Shown piece by piece: positions 25,103 to 33,607 of a stretch of DNA of 64,000 nt. Each line of letters begins with the position of its first letter. Positions within the stretch are counted from its first letter, which is position 1. Both the position numbers and the translations under genes were made by a program. The stretch lies in the NCBI GenBank assembly GCA_002483345.1, contig DLHS01000016.1, forward strand, positions 466,700-530,699, written 5' to 3'. The notes under the pieces were generated by a model. The model did no database searches. It was not told the origin of the DNA and saw only the letters and a list, made by a program, of their open reading frames with translations. The DNA comes from Bacteroidetes bacterium UBA7662 (GTDB lineage: Bacteria; Bacteroidota; Bacteroidia; UBA7662).

Positions 25103-26353
25103 ATGGCGATTCCTTCATCCTTTTATAGCTTACCTTCTGCCATGGAGCCCTTGTTTCCGGACGATCCCAGCGGGAAGCTGGAGTCTTTGGCAAGTGAGTT
25201 GTTGCATATATCAGGCAAGCTTTCGGGGAAAATGAATCCGATAACCAGGGCAGCGATAGCCACATTTTTACGCCCGATGAACAGCTATTATTCCAACCTC
25301 ATTGAAGGACATGATACGCACCCCATTGATATTGAAAGGATATTGAAAAATGATTATGCGGAGAATAAGGTCAAAAGAAACCTCCAATTAGAGGCACTGG
25401 CTCATATCCAGGCACATCAAACCATTTCAGATCTTTTTGAAACCAATAAAACAGGCGCAATTCCTACCAGCAGTTCTTTTCTGAAAGAACTGCACAAATT
25501 GTTTTACGACTTTTTACCCGAAGAATTTCAGACCGTTTTATCCCGGGACGGGTTAGCGAAAAAGGTTGTACCGGGAGAATACCGCAAGGATCAGGTGGAA
25601 GTGGGCCGCCATGTAGCGCCTGAAGCAATGACCGTACCGGCGTTTATGCAGCGGTTTTCTGAAGCCTATGACCCCGAAAGTCCGAATAACCGCTCGAAAA
25701 TCAGGAGAATTATAAGTATTGCTGCTTCGCATCACCGGCTGGTATGGATTCACCCCTTTTTGGATGGAAACGGCCGGGTGGTGCGTCTTTTTTCCGATGC
25801 CTGGTTTATGTATGAGAACCTGCATGCCTCTGGTTTATGGTCGGTATCAAGAGGCCTTGCCCGGACCAATGAGCAGTATAAAACGCTGCTTGCCAACGCT
25901 GATCTGCAACGCTACAACGATTACGACGGGAGGGGAAATTTATCCAACAAACATCTGGTAGCATTCTGTACTTATTTTTTGGAAACAGCGTTGGATCAGA
26001 TAAATTTTATGGATCAGGTAACCGGTTTAGATGGTTTTCTGTCCAGAATTGATGCTTTTACAGACCGGCTGGTTATCAGAAAAACATTCCGGACAGAGGC
26101 GCGTCATATCCTGAAAGCGCTTTTTCTGAAAGGAGAAATCTCGAAAACCGAAGCGATGCGCAGCACGGGCCTGTCAGATAAAACGCTGAAAGACCTCGTG
26201 GAGACACTCGAGGAAATGGGGTTGTTAACTACCCGGAAAGAAGGAAAAAACAGAATGTATGTTGTTTGCTACCCCATCCGGTATTCGCCGTTGTTGTTCC
26301 CGGGTTTGTACCCTGGCGACAAGGAAATGGATATGATACTGAAGTTCTCCTAG
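25103..26353 (+). CDS. Fic family protein (AMP transferase) with C-terminal winged helix
   Basis: Fic enzymes transfer AMP (or related groups) from a nucleotide to hydroxyl side chains of target proteins. The 416-residue product has a Fic_N region with the autoinhibitory motif SNLIEG (64-69, fitting [ST]xxxE[GN]), so E68 would block ATP in the resting state. The complete catalytic loop HPFLDGNGRVVR (217-228) follows, with H217 as base. Residues about 320-400 (ARHILKALFLKGEISKTEAM and on) look like a winged helix-turn-helix. Class II (intramolecular inhibition) is inferred from the motif position. No antitoxin-like partner lies beside it. Repeated operator-like sites upstream suggest autoregulation. 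Confidence 0.88.
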   Translation: MAIPSSFYSLPSAMEPLFPDDPSGKLESLASELLHISGKLSGKMNPITRAAIATFLRPMNSYYSNLIEGHDTHPIDIERILKNDYAENKVKRNLQLEALAHIQAHQTISDLFETNKTGAIPTSSSFLKELHKLFYDFLPEEFQTVLSRDGLAKKVVPGEYRKDQVEVGRHVAPEAMTVPAFMQRFSEAYDPESPNNRSKIRRIISIAASHHRLVWIHPFLDGNGRVVRLFSDAWFMYENLHASGLWSVSRGLARTNEQYKTLLANADLQRYNDYDGRGNLSNKHLVAFCTYFLETALDQINFMDQVTGLDGFLSRIDAFTDRLVIRKTFRTEARHILKALFLKGEISKTEAMRSTGLSDKTLKDLVETLEEMGLLTTRKEGKNRMYVVCYPIRYSPLLFPGLYPGDKEMDMILKFS

Positions 26354-26356
26354 CCG

Positions 26357-27001
26357 TTATTTTTTCTCCCCGAACGCCAGATCGCCCGCATCTCCCAAAC
26401 CCGGCACGATGTAGGCCTTGGCGGTGAGTTCTTTGTCGATGGCGGCGGCGAAAATTTTGGCCTGGGGCATGTTTTTGCGGACATAACCCACGCCCTGCTC
26501 AGAAGCAATAGCGGTTACCACGTATACTTCAGACGGCTGACCGAACTTCAGGAGCTCCTTATAACTCAGCACCAGCGAGGTTCCGGTAGCCAGCATCGGG
26601 TCGCTGAGTATAAGGATGCGGCCATCAAGAGGCGGGCAGGAAGCATATTCTACCTTTACTTCGAAGGTGTGGTCTTTGTGGTGGTAGCGGTAGGCTGAAA
26701 TAAAGGCATTGTCGGCACCATCAAAATAATTGAGCAGGCCCTGGTGTAGTGGCAGACCGGCCCTCAGTATAGTAGCGAGTACCGGTTGTTCGGGCAAAAG
26801 CATTTCCCGGGCTTCTCCCAGTGGGGTTTTAACGATCTCTTCCCGGAAAGTAAGCTGTTTACTTAGTTCATAACCGCATATTTCGCCTATCCGCTCGAGG
26901 TTGCGACGGAAACGCATACGGTCTTGTTGGATGTTTTTATCGCGGATTTCGGCCACAAAATGGCGGAGCACCGATGTTTGTTTACTCAGGTCGTATACCA
27001 T
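26357..27001 (-). CDS. upp: Uracil phosphoribosyltransferase
   Basis: Salvages uracil to UMP with PRPP in the cytoplasm. The 214-residue product has the PRPP-binding loop ILSDPMLATGTS (131-142), the ILRAGLPLHQGLLNYF region, and the C-terminal GLGDAGDLAFGE that grips uracil. The N-terminus with SVLRHFVAEIRDK and DRMRFRRNLERIG is typical of the Bacteroidota enzyme. It overlaps the 3' end of the upstream acetyltransferase gene by 20 bp, so it is probably last in the glycan operon's transcript, although its job is nucleotide salvage. It nearly abuts the converging Fic gene. Confidence 0.94.
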   Translation of the reverse strand: MVYDLSKQTSVLRHFVAEIRDKNIQQDRMRFRRNLERIGEICGYELSKQLTFREEIVKTPLGEAREMLLPEQPVLATILRAGLPLHQGLLNYFDGADNAFISAYRYHHKDHTFEVKVEYASCPPLDGRILILSDPMLATGTSLVLSYKELLKFGQPSEVYVVTAIASEQGVGYVRKNMPQAKIFAAAIDKELTAKAYIVPGLGDAGDLAFGEKK

Positions 27002-27878
27002 ATTTCCAGCGGCTAAGTGGCCAGGGCAGCCGACTGTGGCTGACCCTTGTATAAAGATACGGCTTTGCCCCGAACCCGCCGTAAAATCGCTGTAATCCGG
27101 GGATCATCGAGCCTTCAAAATCAAATAAAATACCCTGACCACACAGGTCTTCCAGCACCCTGTTCACCAGAAGATGCATGGCATTTTGTTCTTTACCGGC
27201 AGGCGCACTGGCTGCCAGTTGGTAATAAGCCTGTTTCCCGGTATGCAGTATGGCGCAGGCAGCAACCAATTCCTGTCCTGAAAAGGCGCCATATAGGTGC
27301 CACTTCAGGGCGGGGCTCAGCAATAAGGCTTCCGCCTTGGTATAAAAGGAAGCAGGCAGCCGGGTTTTTTCGTTCAGATGCCGGCGCAGAAAGGGTAAAA
27401 AAGCAGTCAGGTCTATGTCCTTCCGGAGTTCCAGATCAACGGGCTTTTTCAGGATGCGCCTGAGATGGTTGTTGTAACCGGTATATAATAATTCAGAGCT
27501 GGCAGGCACGTCCAGCCTGTAGGTTACCCGCTCCTGCTGCTGCCAGCCGGGGGCTAAGACCAATCCGGTGGTGTCGAGGCAAAGGTCTATGTGCTGAAAA
27601 TGCGCTTGCAGATACTGCAACAATTCAGCGTAAGGAGGCGGGGCGGTGTCTGATGCGCTTACCAGGGCGAATCGCTGGGTTAAAAGCGGCTGTTCCAGCA
27701 ACCTGAACCCAAGCACCCGGCGGACAGGCAAGGGAAAATAGTGTTCTCCTACTTGGAGAAGGGCCCAATCCGGTACCAACACATCAAGATAGGCAGGCAG
27801 TAGGTAGGGTAAATGCCCGGAAACAGCCATGTAAGGGATGTCTGACAGCGATTCCCGGGTATGCACCTGCTGCGTCAT
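26982..27878 (-). CDS. GNAT/FemAB-like acyltransferase
   Basis: A 298-residue soluble protein of the double-GNAT (FemAB/BioF2-like) type. The second half carries the GNAT-like strand and helix AACAILHTGKQAYYQLAAS, then NAMHLLVNRVLEDL and a C-terminal FDFEGSMIPGLQRFYGGFGA, a motif typical of these proteins. They usually add an acyl or aminoacyl group to cell-envelope sugars or peptides. ATG 27878 gives an ATGA overlap with the deacetylase gene; the in-frame ATG at 27920 is inside it. The context suggests the same envelope glycan as its neighbours. Confidence 0.72.
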   Translation of the reverse strand: MTQQVHTRESLSDIPYMAVSGHLPYLLPAYLDVLVPDWALLQVGEHYFPLPVRRVLGFRLLEQPLLTQRFALVSASDTAPPPYAELLQYLQAHFQHIDLCLDTTGLVLAPGWQQQERVTYRLDVPASSELLYTGYNNHLRRILKKPVDLELRKDIDLTAFLPFLRRHLNEKTRLPASFYTKAEALLLSPALKWHLYGAFSGQELVAACAILHTGKQAYYQLAASAPAGKEQNAMHLLVNRVLEDLCGQGILFDFEGSMIPGLQRFYGGFGAKPYLYTRVSHSRLPWPLSRWKYGIRPE

Positions 27879-29185
27879 GCCCTCGCCTCCGCCAGCAAAC
27901 GGCTGTAAACAGCTTCCCAACCCACCCAGCCGTCAGGTTCGGAAAAGCTGCTGTTGTGCCACAGACTTACAAAAGTGCCTCCGACCGCTTTACATTCCCG
28001 GATTAAGGCGGTGATTTTTTCTGAGGCGGCAGCAGGACCTAAGTCCAGGTAAACCCGCAAGCTGACATCCATGACGATGGTTGGATAAATTTTCAGTTTG
28101 ATGGGGCTTTCATGATCCAGGTCATAGAAAAAATGTGGGGTGGCCGTTCCGGATCTGAATCCCGGTGCTGCGGCATAGCCCATGCTGAAATCGGCCGTGA
28201 AATCTCTTTTGACAAGTTGTTGATAGGTTTGCGGGAGCCGTAGTTTCAGAAAATGCTGCCGGCTGAGATCAACAGGCCTGTTCAGAATCTCTTCCAGCAA
28301 AGCCTTTTCGCGGTCGATAAGTTGCTGATTTTCGGTAGAGCGCACACTGGGATGCAGACCGATGCGGTTGCGGTCGGCCAGGGTACGGATATGCTCCCTG
28401 AAATGTTCGTTCCGGGGATTGTGGGCATTGTCGAGCTGGCCGTAGTCGCCCATCAGCATGAAATAAACGGGTTCGGCCCCATGTTCCTGGTGCTGCTGGT
28501 TCAGCCAGTGGTAGGTATCGAAGGGGTCAGCTTGTGTACCCGACAAAACCCGCAAACGCTGCCGGAACGATTGCCACCGACCATGCCGGAGTTCAGAGAA
28601 AAGGCCCCCGGCAATTCTGACCCAGCTTTTTTGGCGGTAAGCGTACAGCTGGTCGATGTCGATGGTGGGAATAAACTGATAAACAGGCTTACGGAGTGGT
28701 AAATCAGGCCAGCGCTCCAGGAGTTGCTGTCGTAACTGGTTTACCCAGCGGTCGACAATAGCGGTTTCCAGAAAACCCTCCCTACAGGCGATGCTTTCGG
28801 TGTGGAGGTAGCGGTCGTGGGTATCGCTGCGGTGCGGCAGGTATTCTTCATAGCGCGAAACCAGGTAAAAAACGGCCGCAAAAAGGTCGTATGGCAGCGG
28901 ATACCGCTTGCTGGTACGGAAAAGCGTTTTGGTGTCAAGATGTTGACCGATGGCGATGTTCTGGTCCTGTAATCCCTTTTCAAACAACAATTCAACAGCA
29001 CGGATGGGTAATGCTCCCTCATATAACTGTGGATCGACGGCATAGGCAATGCGCGGACCGGTGGCTGAAAGGAGGGTTTCGGGATCGTGGGTAAGGGTAT
29101 AATCAGTACCCAGCAGGGTATGGAAAATGAGATCGAGACTGTATCGCAGCCTGCTCGAATAGCGGTCGGAATATAGCAGTATCAT
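27875..29185 (-). CDS. Polysaccharide deacetylase family protein
   Basis: A 436-residue protein. An N-terminal alpha/beta part of about 120 residues resembles the DUF7033 domain often fused to deacetylases. The C-terminal part is NodB-like, with the motif FIPTIDIDQ holding the first Asp pair. Further on are RIGLHPS and ADFSMGYAAAPGFRSG, the sugar-binding region I associate with Bacteroidota members. The canonical HxxxH metal motif is not obvious, so enzyme activity is uncertain. ATG 29185 overlaps the glycosyltransferase stop by ATGA; an in-frame ATG at 29215 is inside that gene. Confidence 0.75.
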   Translation of the reverse strand: MILLYSDRYSSRLRYSLDLIFHTLLGTDYTLTHDPETLLSATGPRIAYAVDPQLYEGALPIRAVELLFEKGLQDQNIAIGQHLDTKTLFRTSKRYPLPYDLFAAVFYLVSRYEEYLPHRSDTHDRYLHTESIACREGFLETAIVDRWVNQLRQQLLERWPDLPLRKPVYQFIPTIDIDQLYAYRQKSWVRIAGGLFSELRHGRWQSFRQRLRVLSGTQADPFDTYHWLNQQHQEHGAEPVYFMLMGDYGQLDNAHNPRNEHFREHIRTLADRNRIGLHPSVRSTENQQLIDREKALLEEILNRPVDLSRQHFLKLRLPQTYQQLVKRDFTADFSMGYAAAPGFRSGTATPHFFYDLDHESPIKLKIYPTIVMDVSLRVYLDLGPAAASEKITALIRECKAVGGTFVSLWHNSSFSEPDGWVGWEAVYSRLLAEARA

Positions 29186-30291
29186 ATCCCTGACGAAGAT
29201 AGGGTTTCGTTCCACAATTGCCTGTAATCGGCACCATTTTCAGCCTGAAAGCCACTGAAATGCCTGGTTTCCTGCAATAAAGCTGCCAGATGAAGCCGTG
29301 TCTGTTCCTGCCAGGGGGCGATGCCCTGTGCCGCCATCCGTCGTGCCAGGTATTCCTGCTCGGGCTGCCCGGGTGTGGGTATGAAAGCAGCCCGCCCCCC
29401 CAGTCGTTGTAAATCCATCAGCGTGCTGTAGCCCGATCGGGCAATGATGCAGGCGTGTGATACCATCAGGGCCTGCAAAGCCGCGGCATCCAGGTGGTTG
29501 AAGATTCGGAGCCGGTCTTTTTCGAGCGGATGTGTTAATTTCTGATGGTTTCCGGGGAGGCCGCGCACCAGGGTCACCGGGTCGGCTACATCTGGCAGCT
29601 GATCCAGCAGCAACTTTTCCAGGCGACTGCGCTGGGGTTCAGGACCCGATAACAATAGCAGCAGACCTGCTTTGGGTGCAGTATTTTCAACCGCGGGTGA
29701 AAAACGGGAAAGCGGCCCCAGATAACGCAAAGGCAGGGGAGCCGCAGCGCGGGATAAATCGCCCGCCAGGCTTTGGTCGGCCTTTTCATAATCAGGCACC
29801 CAGATCTGCCGAAAAGGCCTGAAAAGATGACTTTGAGCTTTTTTCCATACATAACGCCAGAGGAAAGCCATCTTTTCGGCATCCGCGGGAGGCAGTAATT
29901 CCAGCTGGTGTGTCAGGAAGATGGCCGGCGTTTCGGGGTGGTAAAGCCCGTAACGGTTGTCGCTTACAATCAGATCGACGGGCTCTTTTTTCAGGAAAGC
30001 CGCTACCAGGCGGTGCTCCCGTTGTATGTTCAGAAGCAGTCGGGGGCTTTGCAGCAGGGCCGACCAACCGGCATGCCGGCCGTAGGCGATTTTGTTTTCG
30101 GGTAAGGACAGAAAACGGAGCCGGGGGTAAGTCTCCTGTAATAAGCGGGCCGCAGCGCCGCTGCCGGCCAGAATGACTTCATGGTCAAGCGCCAGCAGGG
30201 CATCGATTAGCGGCATGGAGCGCGTGGCATGCCCCAGCCCCCAGTCAAGCACCCCGAACAGGATGGTTTTTCTTTTTTCCGTACGCGACAT
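29182..30291 (-). CDS. GT-B glycosyltransferase (MurG/GT28-like)
   Basis: A 369-residue cytoplasmic glycosyltransferase. The N-terminus ILFGVLDWGLGHATRSMPLIDAL is the glycine-rich acceptor loop of GT-B enzymes of the MurG/MGT class. The C-terminal nucleotide-sugar domain includes ACIIARSGYSTLMDLQRLGG and FIPTPGQPEQEYLARRM, the usual donor-site segment. It is the first gene of a four-gene minus-strand run (glycosyltransferase, deacetylase, acyltransferase, upp). A role in decorating an envelope polysaccharide or glycolipid is likely but no acceptor can be named. Confidence 0.8.
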   Translation of the reverse strand: MSRTEKRKTILFGVLDWGLGHATRSMPLIDALLALDHEVILAGSGAAARLLQETYPRLRFLSLPENKIAYGRHAGWSALLQSPRLLLNIQREHRLVAAFLKKEPVDLIVSDNRYGLYHPETPAIFLTHQLELLPPADAEKMAFLWRYVWKKAQSHLFRPFRQIWVPDYEKADQSLAGDLSRAAAPLPLRYLGPLSRFSPAVENTAPKAGLLLLLSGPEPQRSRLEKLLLDQLPDVADPVTLVRGLPGNHQKLTHPLEKDRLRIFNHLDAAALQALMVSHACIIARSGYSTLMDLQRLGGRAAFIPTPGQPEQEYLARRMAAQGIAPWQEQTRLHLAALLQETRHFSGFQAENGADYRQLWNETLSSSGI

Positions 30292-30335
30292 CTAACTTTT
30301 CCCCGTTGTTTTACTTATTTGTTAGCTTTATACCC

Positions 30336-30476
30336 ATGCTCCAACGTCGTAAAACTACCATCCTTTTTGCCTTGTTGTGTTTGGCAATGGCATCCTGTGC
30401 TTCAAAACGCGGCTGTGATTGTCCTTCCTTCGGGCAGGAAACCACCCAGCCGGAAAAAACGGACAAAAAAGTCTGA
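30336..30476 (+). CDS. Tiny lipoprotein
   Basis: A 46-residue product with a basic start (MLQRRKTT), a hydrophobic core ILFALLCLAMA and a lipobox ending in C21 (MASC). The mature part is only about 26 residues, with CDC (C27, C29) in KRGCDCPSFG and a charged tail. I recall similar short KRGCDCP lipoproteins in Bacteroidota, usually unannotated. It is divergent from the glycosyltransferase operon and ends 63 bp before feoA, so it could lie on the feo transcript or have its own. Function unknown. Confidence 0.6.
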   Translation: MLQRRKTTILFALLCLAMASCASKRGCDCPSFGQETTQPEKTDKKV

Positions 30477-30504
30477 TAGCGTTTCCGAAATCGCAAAGCT
30501 TGGC

Positions 30505-30512
30505 TAACTTTG
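30505..30512 (+). promoter_or_regulatory. feoAB promoter -7 element TAACTTTG
   Basis: TAACTTTG matches TAnnTTTG; TTTC at 30482-30485, 19 bp upstream, is a near-match to the -33 TTTG. The resulting leader to the feoA GTG would be about 20-25 bases. I see no Fur-box palindrome with certainty. Confidence 0.5.
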
Positions 30513-30539
30513 CCCTGTTTATAAGCAATCTAAATAAGC

Positions 30540-30779
30540 GTGAAGCTGAGTCAGTTAAAATCCGGCGATGAGGCCCAGATCCGGTCGTTGGGAAATCATC
30601 CTGTGGCCAACAAATTACTCGAAATGGGTTGTCTGCCGGGCGAAAGACTCAAGGTGAGGCGCATCGCGCCCTTCGGCGATCCGATGGCGATACAGATTCT
30701 GGGCTATGAACTGGCGCTGCGTCGTGATGAGGCAGAGGCCATTGAGGTGGAATTATTGCCTAAATCGCCTTTTCTGTGA
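30540..30779 (+). CDS. feoA: Ferrous iron transport protein A
   Basis: A 79-residue SH3-like FeoA, a small cytoplasmic partner that supports FeoB iron uptake. The typical motif order is KLSQLKSGDEAQI, then VANKLLEMGCLPGERLKV and FGDPMAIQILGYELALRRDEA. The start codon is GTG at 30540. Its stop TGA overlaps the GTG start of feoB, which points to translational coupling. Confidence 0.92.
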   Translation: MKLSQLKSGDEAQIRSLGNHPVANKLLEMGCLPGERLKVRRIAPFGDPMAIQILGYELALRRDEAEAIEVELLPKSPFL

Positions 30780-32881
30780 AAAAACGACTTAAAATAGCCC
30801 TTGTAGGCAATCCCAACAGCGGAAAGTCGTCACTTTTTAACGCGCTTACCGGCCTGCACCAGAAAGTGGGCAATTTTCCGGGTGTGACGGTCGATAAAAA
30901 GACCGGCATACTGCCTCTGGGGAACCACACGACCGCTGAACTCATCGATTTACCGGGCACCTACAGCCTCTACCCACGGTCGGAAGATGAACGTGTAACG
31001 TTTAATGTGCTGATGGATGCTGAAAATCCGGCACACCCTGACCTGGTGGTAATTGTTGCAGATGCAACAAATTTGCGTCGCCACCTGCTTTTTATTACCC
31101 AGATCATCGACCTGGGACTTCCGGCCCTGCTGGTACTGAATAAAATCGACATGGCCGAAAAACGCGGGATTGAGCAGAATACGGCTGATCTGGCGCGTTT
31201 GCTGGGTGTACCGGTGGTCGCCACCAATGCCAGATCTTCTGCCGGCATCGACCAGCTGAAAACCACCATGGCAGAAATGGGTGCCCGCGTCAGCATTCCT
31301 TTTTATCAGCCCAACGATGAGGTGAAGCCGGTTCTGGAAGCAATTTCAGAGATCAGCGGGGAAAAACCGGGTTACCGTTCTTTTATCTACCTCTGCAACC
31401 ACGACCATCTCGACAAGCTGCTGCCTGCCCAGCATGCGAAAATTGATCAGTTTATCGGGGAATATCAGATCAACATACAGCAACTGCAGGCCCGTGAAAC
31501 CGTGGAACGCTATCAGCAAATTGCAGGGCTGCTCACCCAGATTGAACGGAAAGCAAAACAACCGGAGGATCACCGCTCCGAAAAAATTGATAAAATACTC
31601 CTCCATCCGGTGTGGGGTTACGGTATTTTCCTCGGGATACTTTTTGTGATGTTCCAGGCCATTTTTGCCTGGGCCAGCTGGCCGATGGACTGGATAGAAA
31701 GCCTGTTTAACAGCTTAGGGACACTGGTTTCGGGTCTTTTGCCCGATAACCTGCTGGCCGATCTCCTGGTAAACGGTGTGATTCCGGGATTGGGCGGCGT
31801 GGTGGTTTTTGTACCTCAGATTGTACTGTTGTTTTTCTTCCTTGCCCTGCTCGAAGAAACCGGTTATATGGCCCGGGTAAGCTTCCTGATGGATCAGCTG
31901 ATGCGTAAGTTTGGCCTGAACGGCAAATCGATAGTGCCTTTGATCGGGGGTTATGCCTGTGCGGTGCCCAGCATCATGGCCACCCGTACCATCAATTCCT
32001 GGAAGGAGCGCATACTCACCATCATGGTATTACCCCTGATGAGTTGCAGTGCCCGTTTACCAGTCTATACCCTGCTGATAGGCCTCAGCGTACCGGACGA
32101 CCGGGTTTTGGGGTTGTTTAATTTACAGGGGCTGATACTGATGGCTTTTTATCTGCTGGGCTTTTTTGCGGCCATAGGCGTAGCACTCATCATGAAGTGG
32201 TTTATCAGAGAGCGTTCATCGTCCTTTTTCCTGCTGGAGATGCCTGCTTACCAGTTGCCGCGCTGGGGGAATATCGGGCTTACGCTGATTGACCGTGCCA
32301 AGACCTTCGTTTTTGGTGCCGGTAAGGTGATTCTGGCGGTTTCGATGCTGTTGTGGGCCTTGTCGAGCTACGGTCCAGGCGACCGCTTTGAACAGTTGCA
32401 GGCGACCTACGAAACGCAGCTCGCCGGTGGCGCCGATCCTCTGGAACTCGAAAATCAGCTGGAAAGAGATAAACTGGCTGCCAGTTATGCCGGTAGCCTG
32501 GGTAAATTCATAGAGCCGGCCATCGCGCCGCTGGGTTTCGACTGGAAAATAGGCATCTCCATCATCACCAGCTTTGCGGCCAGGGAGGTGTTTGTGGGCA
32601 CCATGGCTACCATCTACAGCCTGGGTGCCGCCGATTTCGAAGAGACCACGCTTCGTCAGAAAATGATGTCAGATGTAAATCCACGGACAGGACAACCGGT
32701 TTACACGCTTGCCACTACCTTTTCGCTGCTTGTTTTTTATGCCTTTGCCATGCAATGCATGAGCACCCTCGCCATCACATACCGGGAAACCCGTAGCTGG
32801 AAATGGCCCGCGCTTCAGTTTGTTTACATGACAGGACTCGCCTACCTTGGTAGTTTGCTGATTTATACCCTGCTGAAATAA
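30776..32881 (+). CDS. feoB: Ferrous iron transporter FeoB
   Basis: An inner-membrane Fe(II) transporter of 701 residues. The N-terminal G domain has G1 GNPNSGKSS (11-19), G3 DLPG (58-61) and G4 NKID (122-125). The spacer region follows, then two Gate domains with about eight membrane helices; the Cys-bearing gating segments GGYACAVPSIMATR and MSCSARLPVY are visible. GTG start at 30776. feoA precedes it; no feoC is seen. The SprT-like gene begins 1 bp after its stop. Confidence 0.95.
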   Translation: MKKRLKIALVGNPNSGKSSLFNALTGLHQKVGNFPGVTVDKKTGILPLGNHTTAELIDLPGTYSLYPRSEDERVTFNVLMDAENPAHPDLVVIVADATNLRRHLLFITQIIDLGLPALLVLNKIDMAEKRGIEQNTADLARLLGVPVVATNARSSAGIDQLKTTMAEMGARVSIPFYQPNDEVKPVLEAISEISGEKPGYRSFIYLCNHDHLDKLLPAQHAKIDQFIGEYQINIQQLQARETVERYQQIAGLLTQIERKAKQPEDHRSEKIDKILLHPVWGYGIFLGILFVMFQAIFAWASWPMDWIESLFNSLGTLVSGLLPDNLLADLLVNGVIPGLGGVVVFVPQIVLLFFFLALLEETGYMARVSFLMDQLMRKFGLNGKSIVPLIGGYACAVPSIMATRTINSWKERILTIMVLPLMSCSARLPVYTLLIGLSVPDDRVLGLFNLQGLILMAFYLLGFFAAIGVALIMKWFIRERSSSFFLLEMPAYQLPRWGNIGLTLIDRAKTFVFGAGKVILAVSMLLWALSSYGPGDRFEQLQATYETQLAGGADPLELENQLERDKLAASYAGSLGKFIEPAIAPLGFDWKIGISIITSFAAREVFVGTMATIYSLGAADFEETTLRQKMMSDVNPRTGQPVYTLATTFSLLVFYAFAMQCMSTLAITYRETRSWKWPALQFVYMTGLAYLGSLLIYTLLK

Positions 32882-32882
32882 G

Positions 32883-33521
32883 ATGAATCCGGCGCTACCG
32901 CTGAAATTACGTTCCGCTCTTACCCCTTTTCTGCCGGCCGCTGCCGTTGAGCCGGCCGTTGATTTTATCATCGAAAAGAAGGTGCAGCTAACGGTAACCG
33001 GCAACCGGGCCACCAAACTGGGCGATTACCGGCATCCATTTCAGGGAAAAGGCCACCGCATTACAGTGAACGGCACCCTCAACCCTTATGCCTTTCTGGT
33101 AACATTGGTGCATGAATTTGCCCATCTGGTGGCATGGGAGCAACATCAGAACAAGGTAAAGCCACATGGAACGGAGTGGAAACGCCTTTTCACGGGCCTG
33201 ATGAGGCCATATTTGCAGGCCGATGTTTTTCCACCGGCATTGCTGGATGTTTTATCCGATTATTTCAAAAACCCGCGCGCATCCAGCTGTGCCGATCCGG
33301 ACCTGATGCGCAGCCTCTCCCAATTTGATAAAACAAGGGATAAGTACCAGTTTCTGGAGGAATTGCCTGAAGGCAGTGAATTTATGACACGCCAACGCCG
33401 CTATTTTATCAAAGGCGAACGGCGCCGCACCCGCTTTCTGTGTACCGAGCAGGGGAGCAGGCGGCAGTACCTTTTTCATCCTTTGACGCCGGTGCAGCCG
33501 TTGGCGGTCGATGGTCCATGA
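32883..33521 (+). CDS. SprT-like zinc protease
   Basis: A 212-residue SprT/Spartan-like protein. The HExxH zinc motif is HEFAH (H77, E78, H81), with H95 (KPHGTEWK) as the third ligand; GKGHRITVNGTLNPYAFLVTL is the strand before it. Human Spartan-type proteases cut DNA-protein crosslinks, while bacterial SprT proteins are little studied. It directly follows feoB. The last codons (AVDGP) are encoded by a palindromic intergenic repeat that begins at 33503, so the native C-terminus may have been replaced. Confidence 0.82.
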   Translation: MNPALPLKLRSALTPFLPAAAVEPAVDFIIEKKVQLTVTGNRATKLGDYRHPFQGKGHRITVNGTLNPYAFLVTLVHEFAHLVAWEQHQNKVKPHGTEWKRLFTGLMRPYLQADVFPPALLDVLSDYFKNPRASSCADPDLMRSLSQFDKTRDKYQFLEELPEGSEFMTRQRRYFIKGERRRTRFLCTEQGSRRQYLFHPLTPVQPLAVDGP

Positions 33522-33594
33522 TCCGTGTCTAGTCCATAGTCCGCGGTCCATAGTCGATAGACAATGGACTATCGACCATGGACTGCCGACCGCC
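33503..33594. repeat. Composite inverted repeat between converging genes
   Basis: The outer arms GGCGGTCG (33503-33510) and CGACCGCC (33587-33594) enclose an inner hairpin: 33546-33560 pairs with 33569-33583, 15 bp with one mismatch. The interior is made of YRGTC-like words (GGTCCATAGTC and variants) like those near 24.77 kb. An A run follows at 33601. It can act as a bidirectional terminator for the SprT-like and DoxX-like genes and looks like a mobile or expanding repeat. Confidence 0.6.
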
Positions 33595-33607
33595 GAAGGC
33601 AAAAAAA

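Noticed and set aside
25103..26353. Fic gene as half of a FicT/FicA toxin-antitoxin pair
   Set aside because: No small antitoxin gene lies beside it and the inhibitory motif is inside the same protein, so it is a class II Fic.
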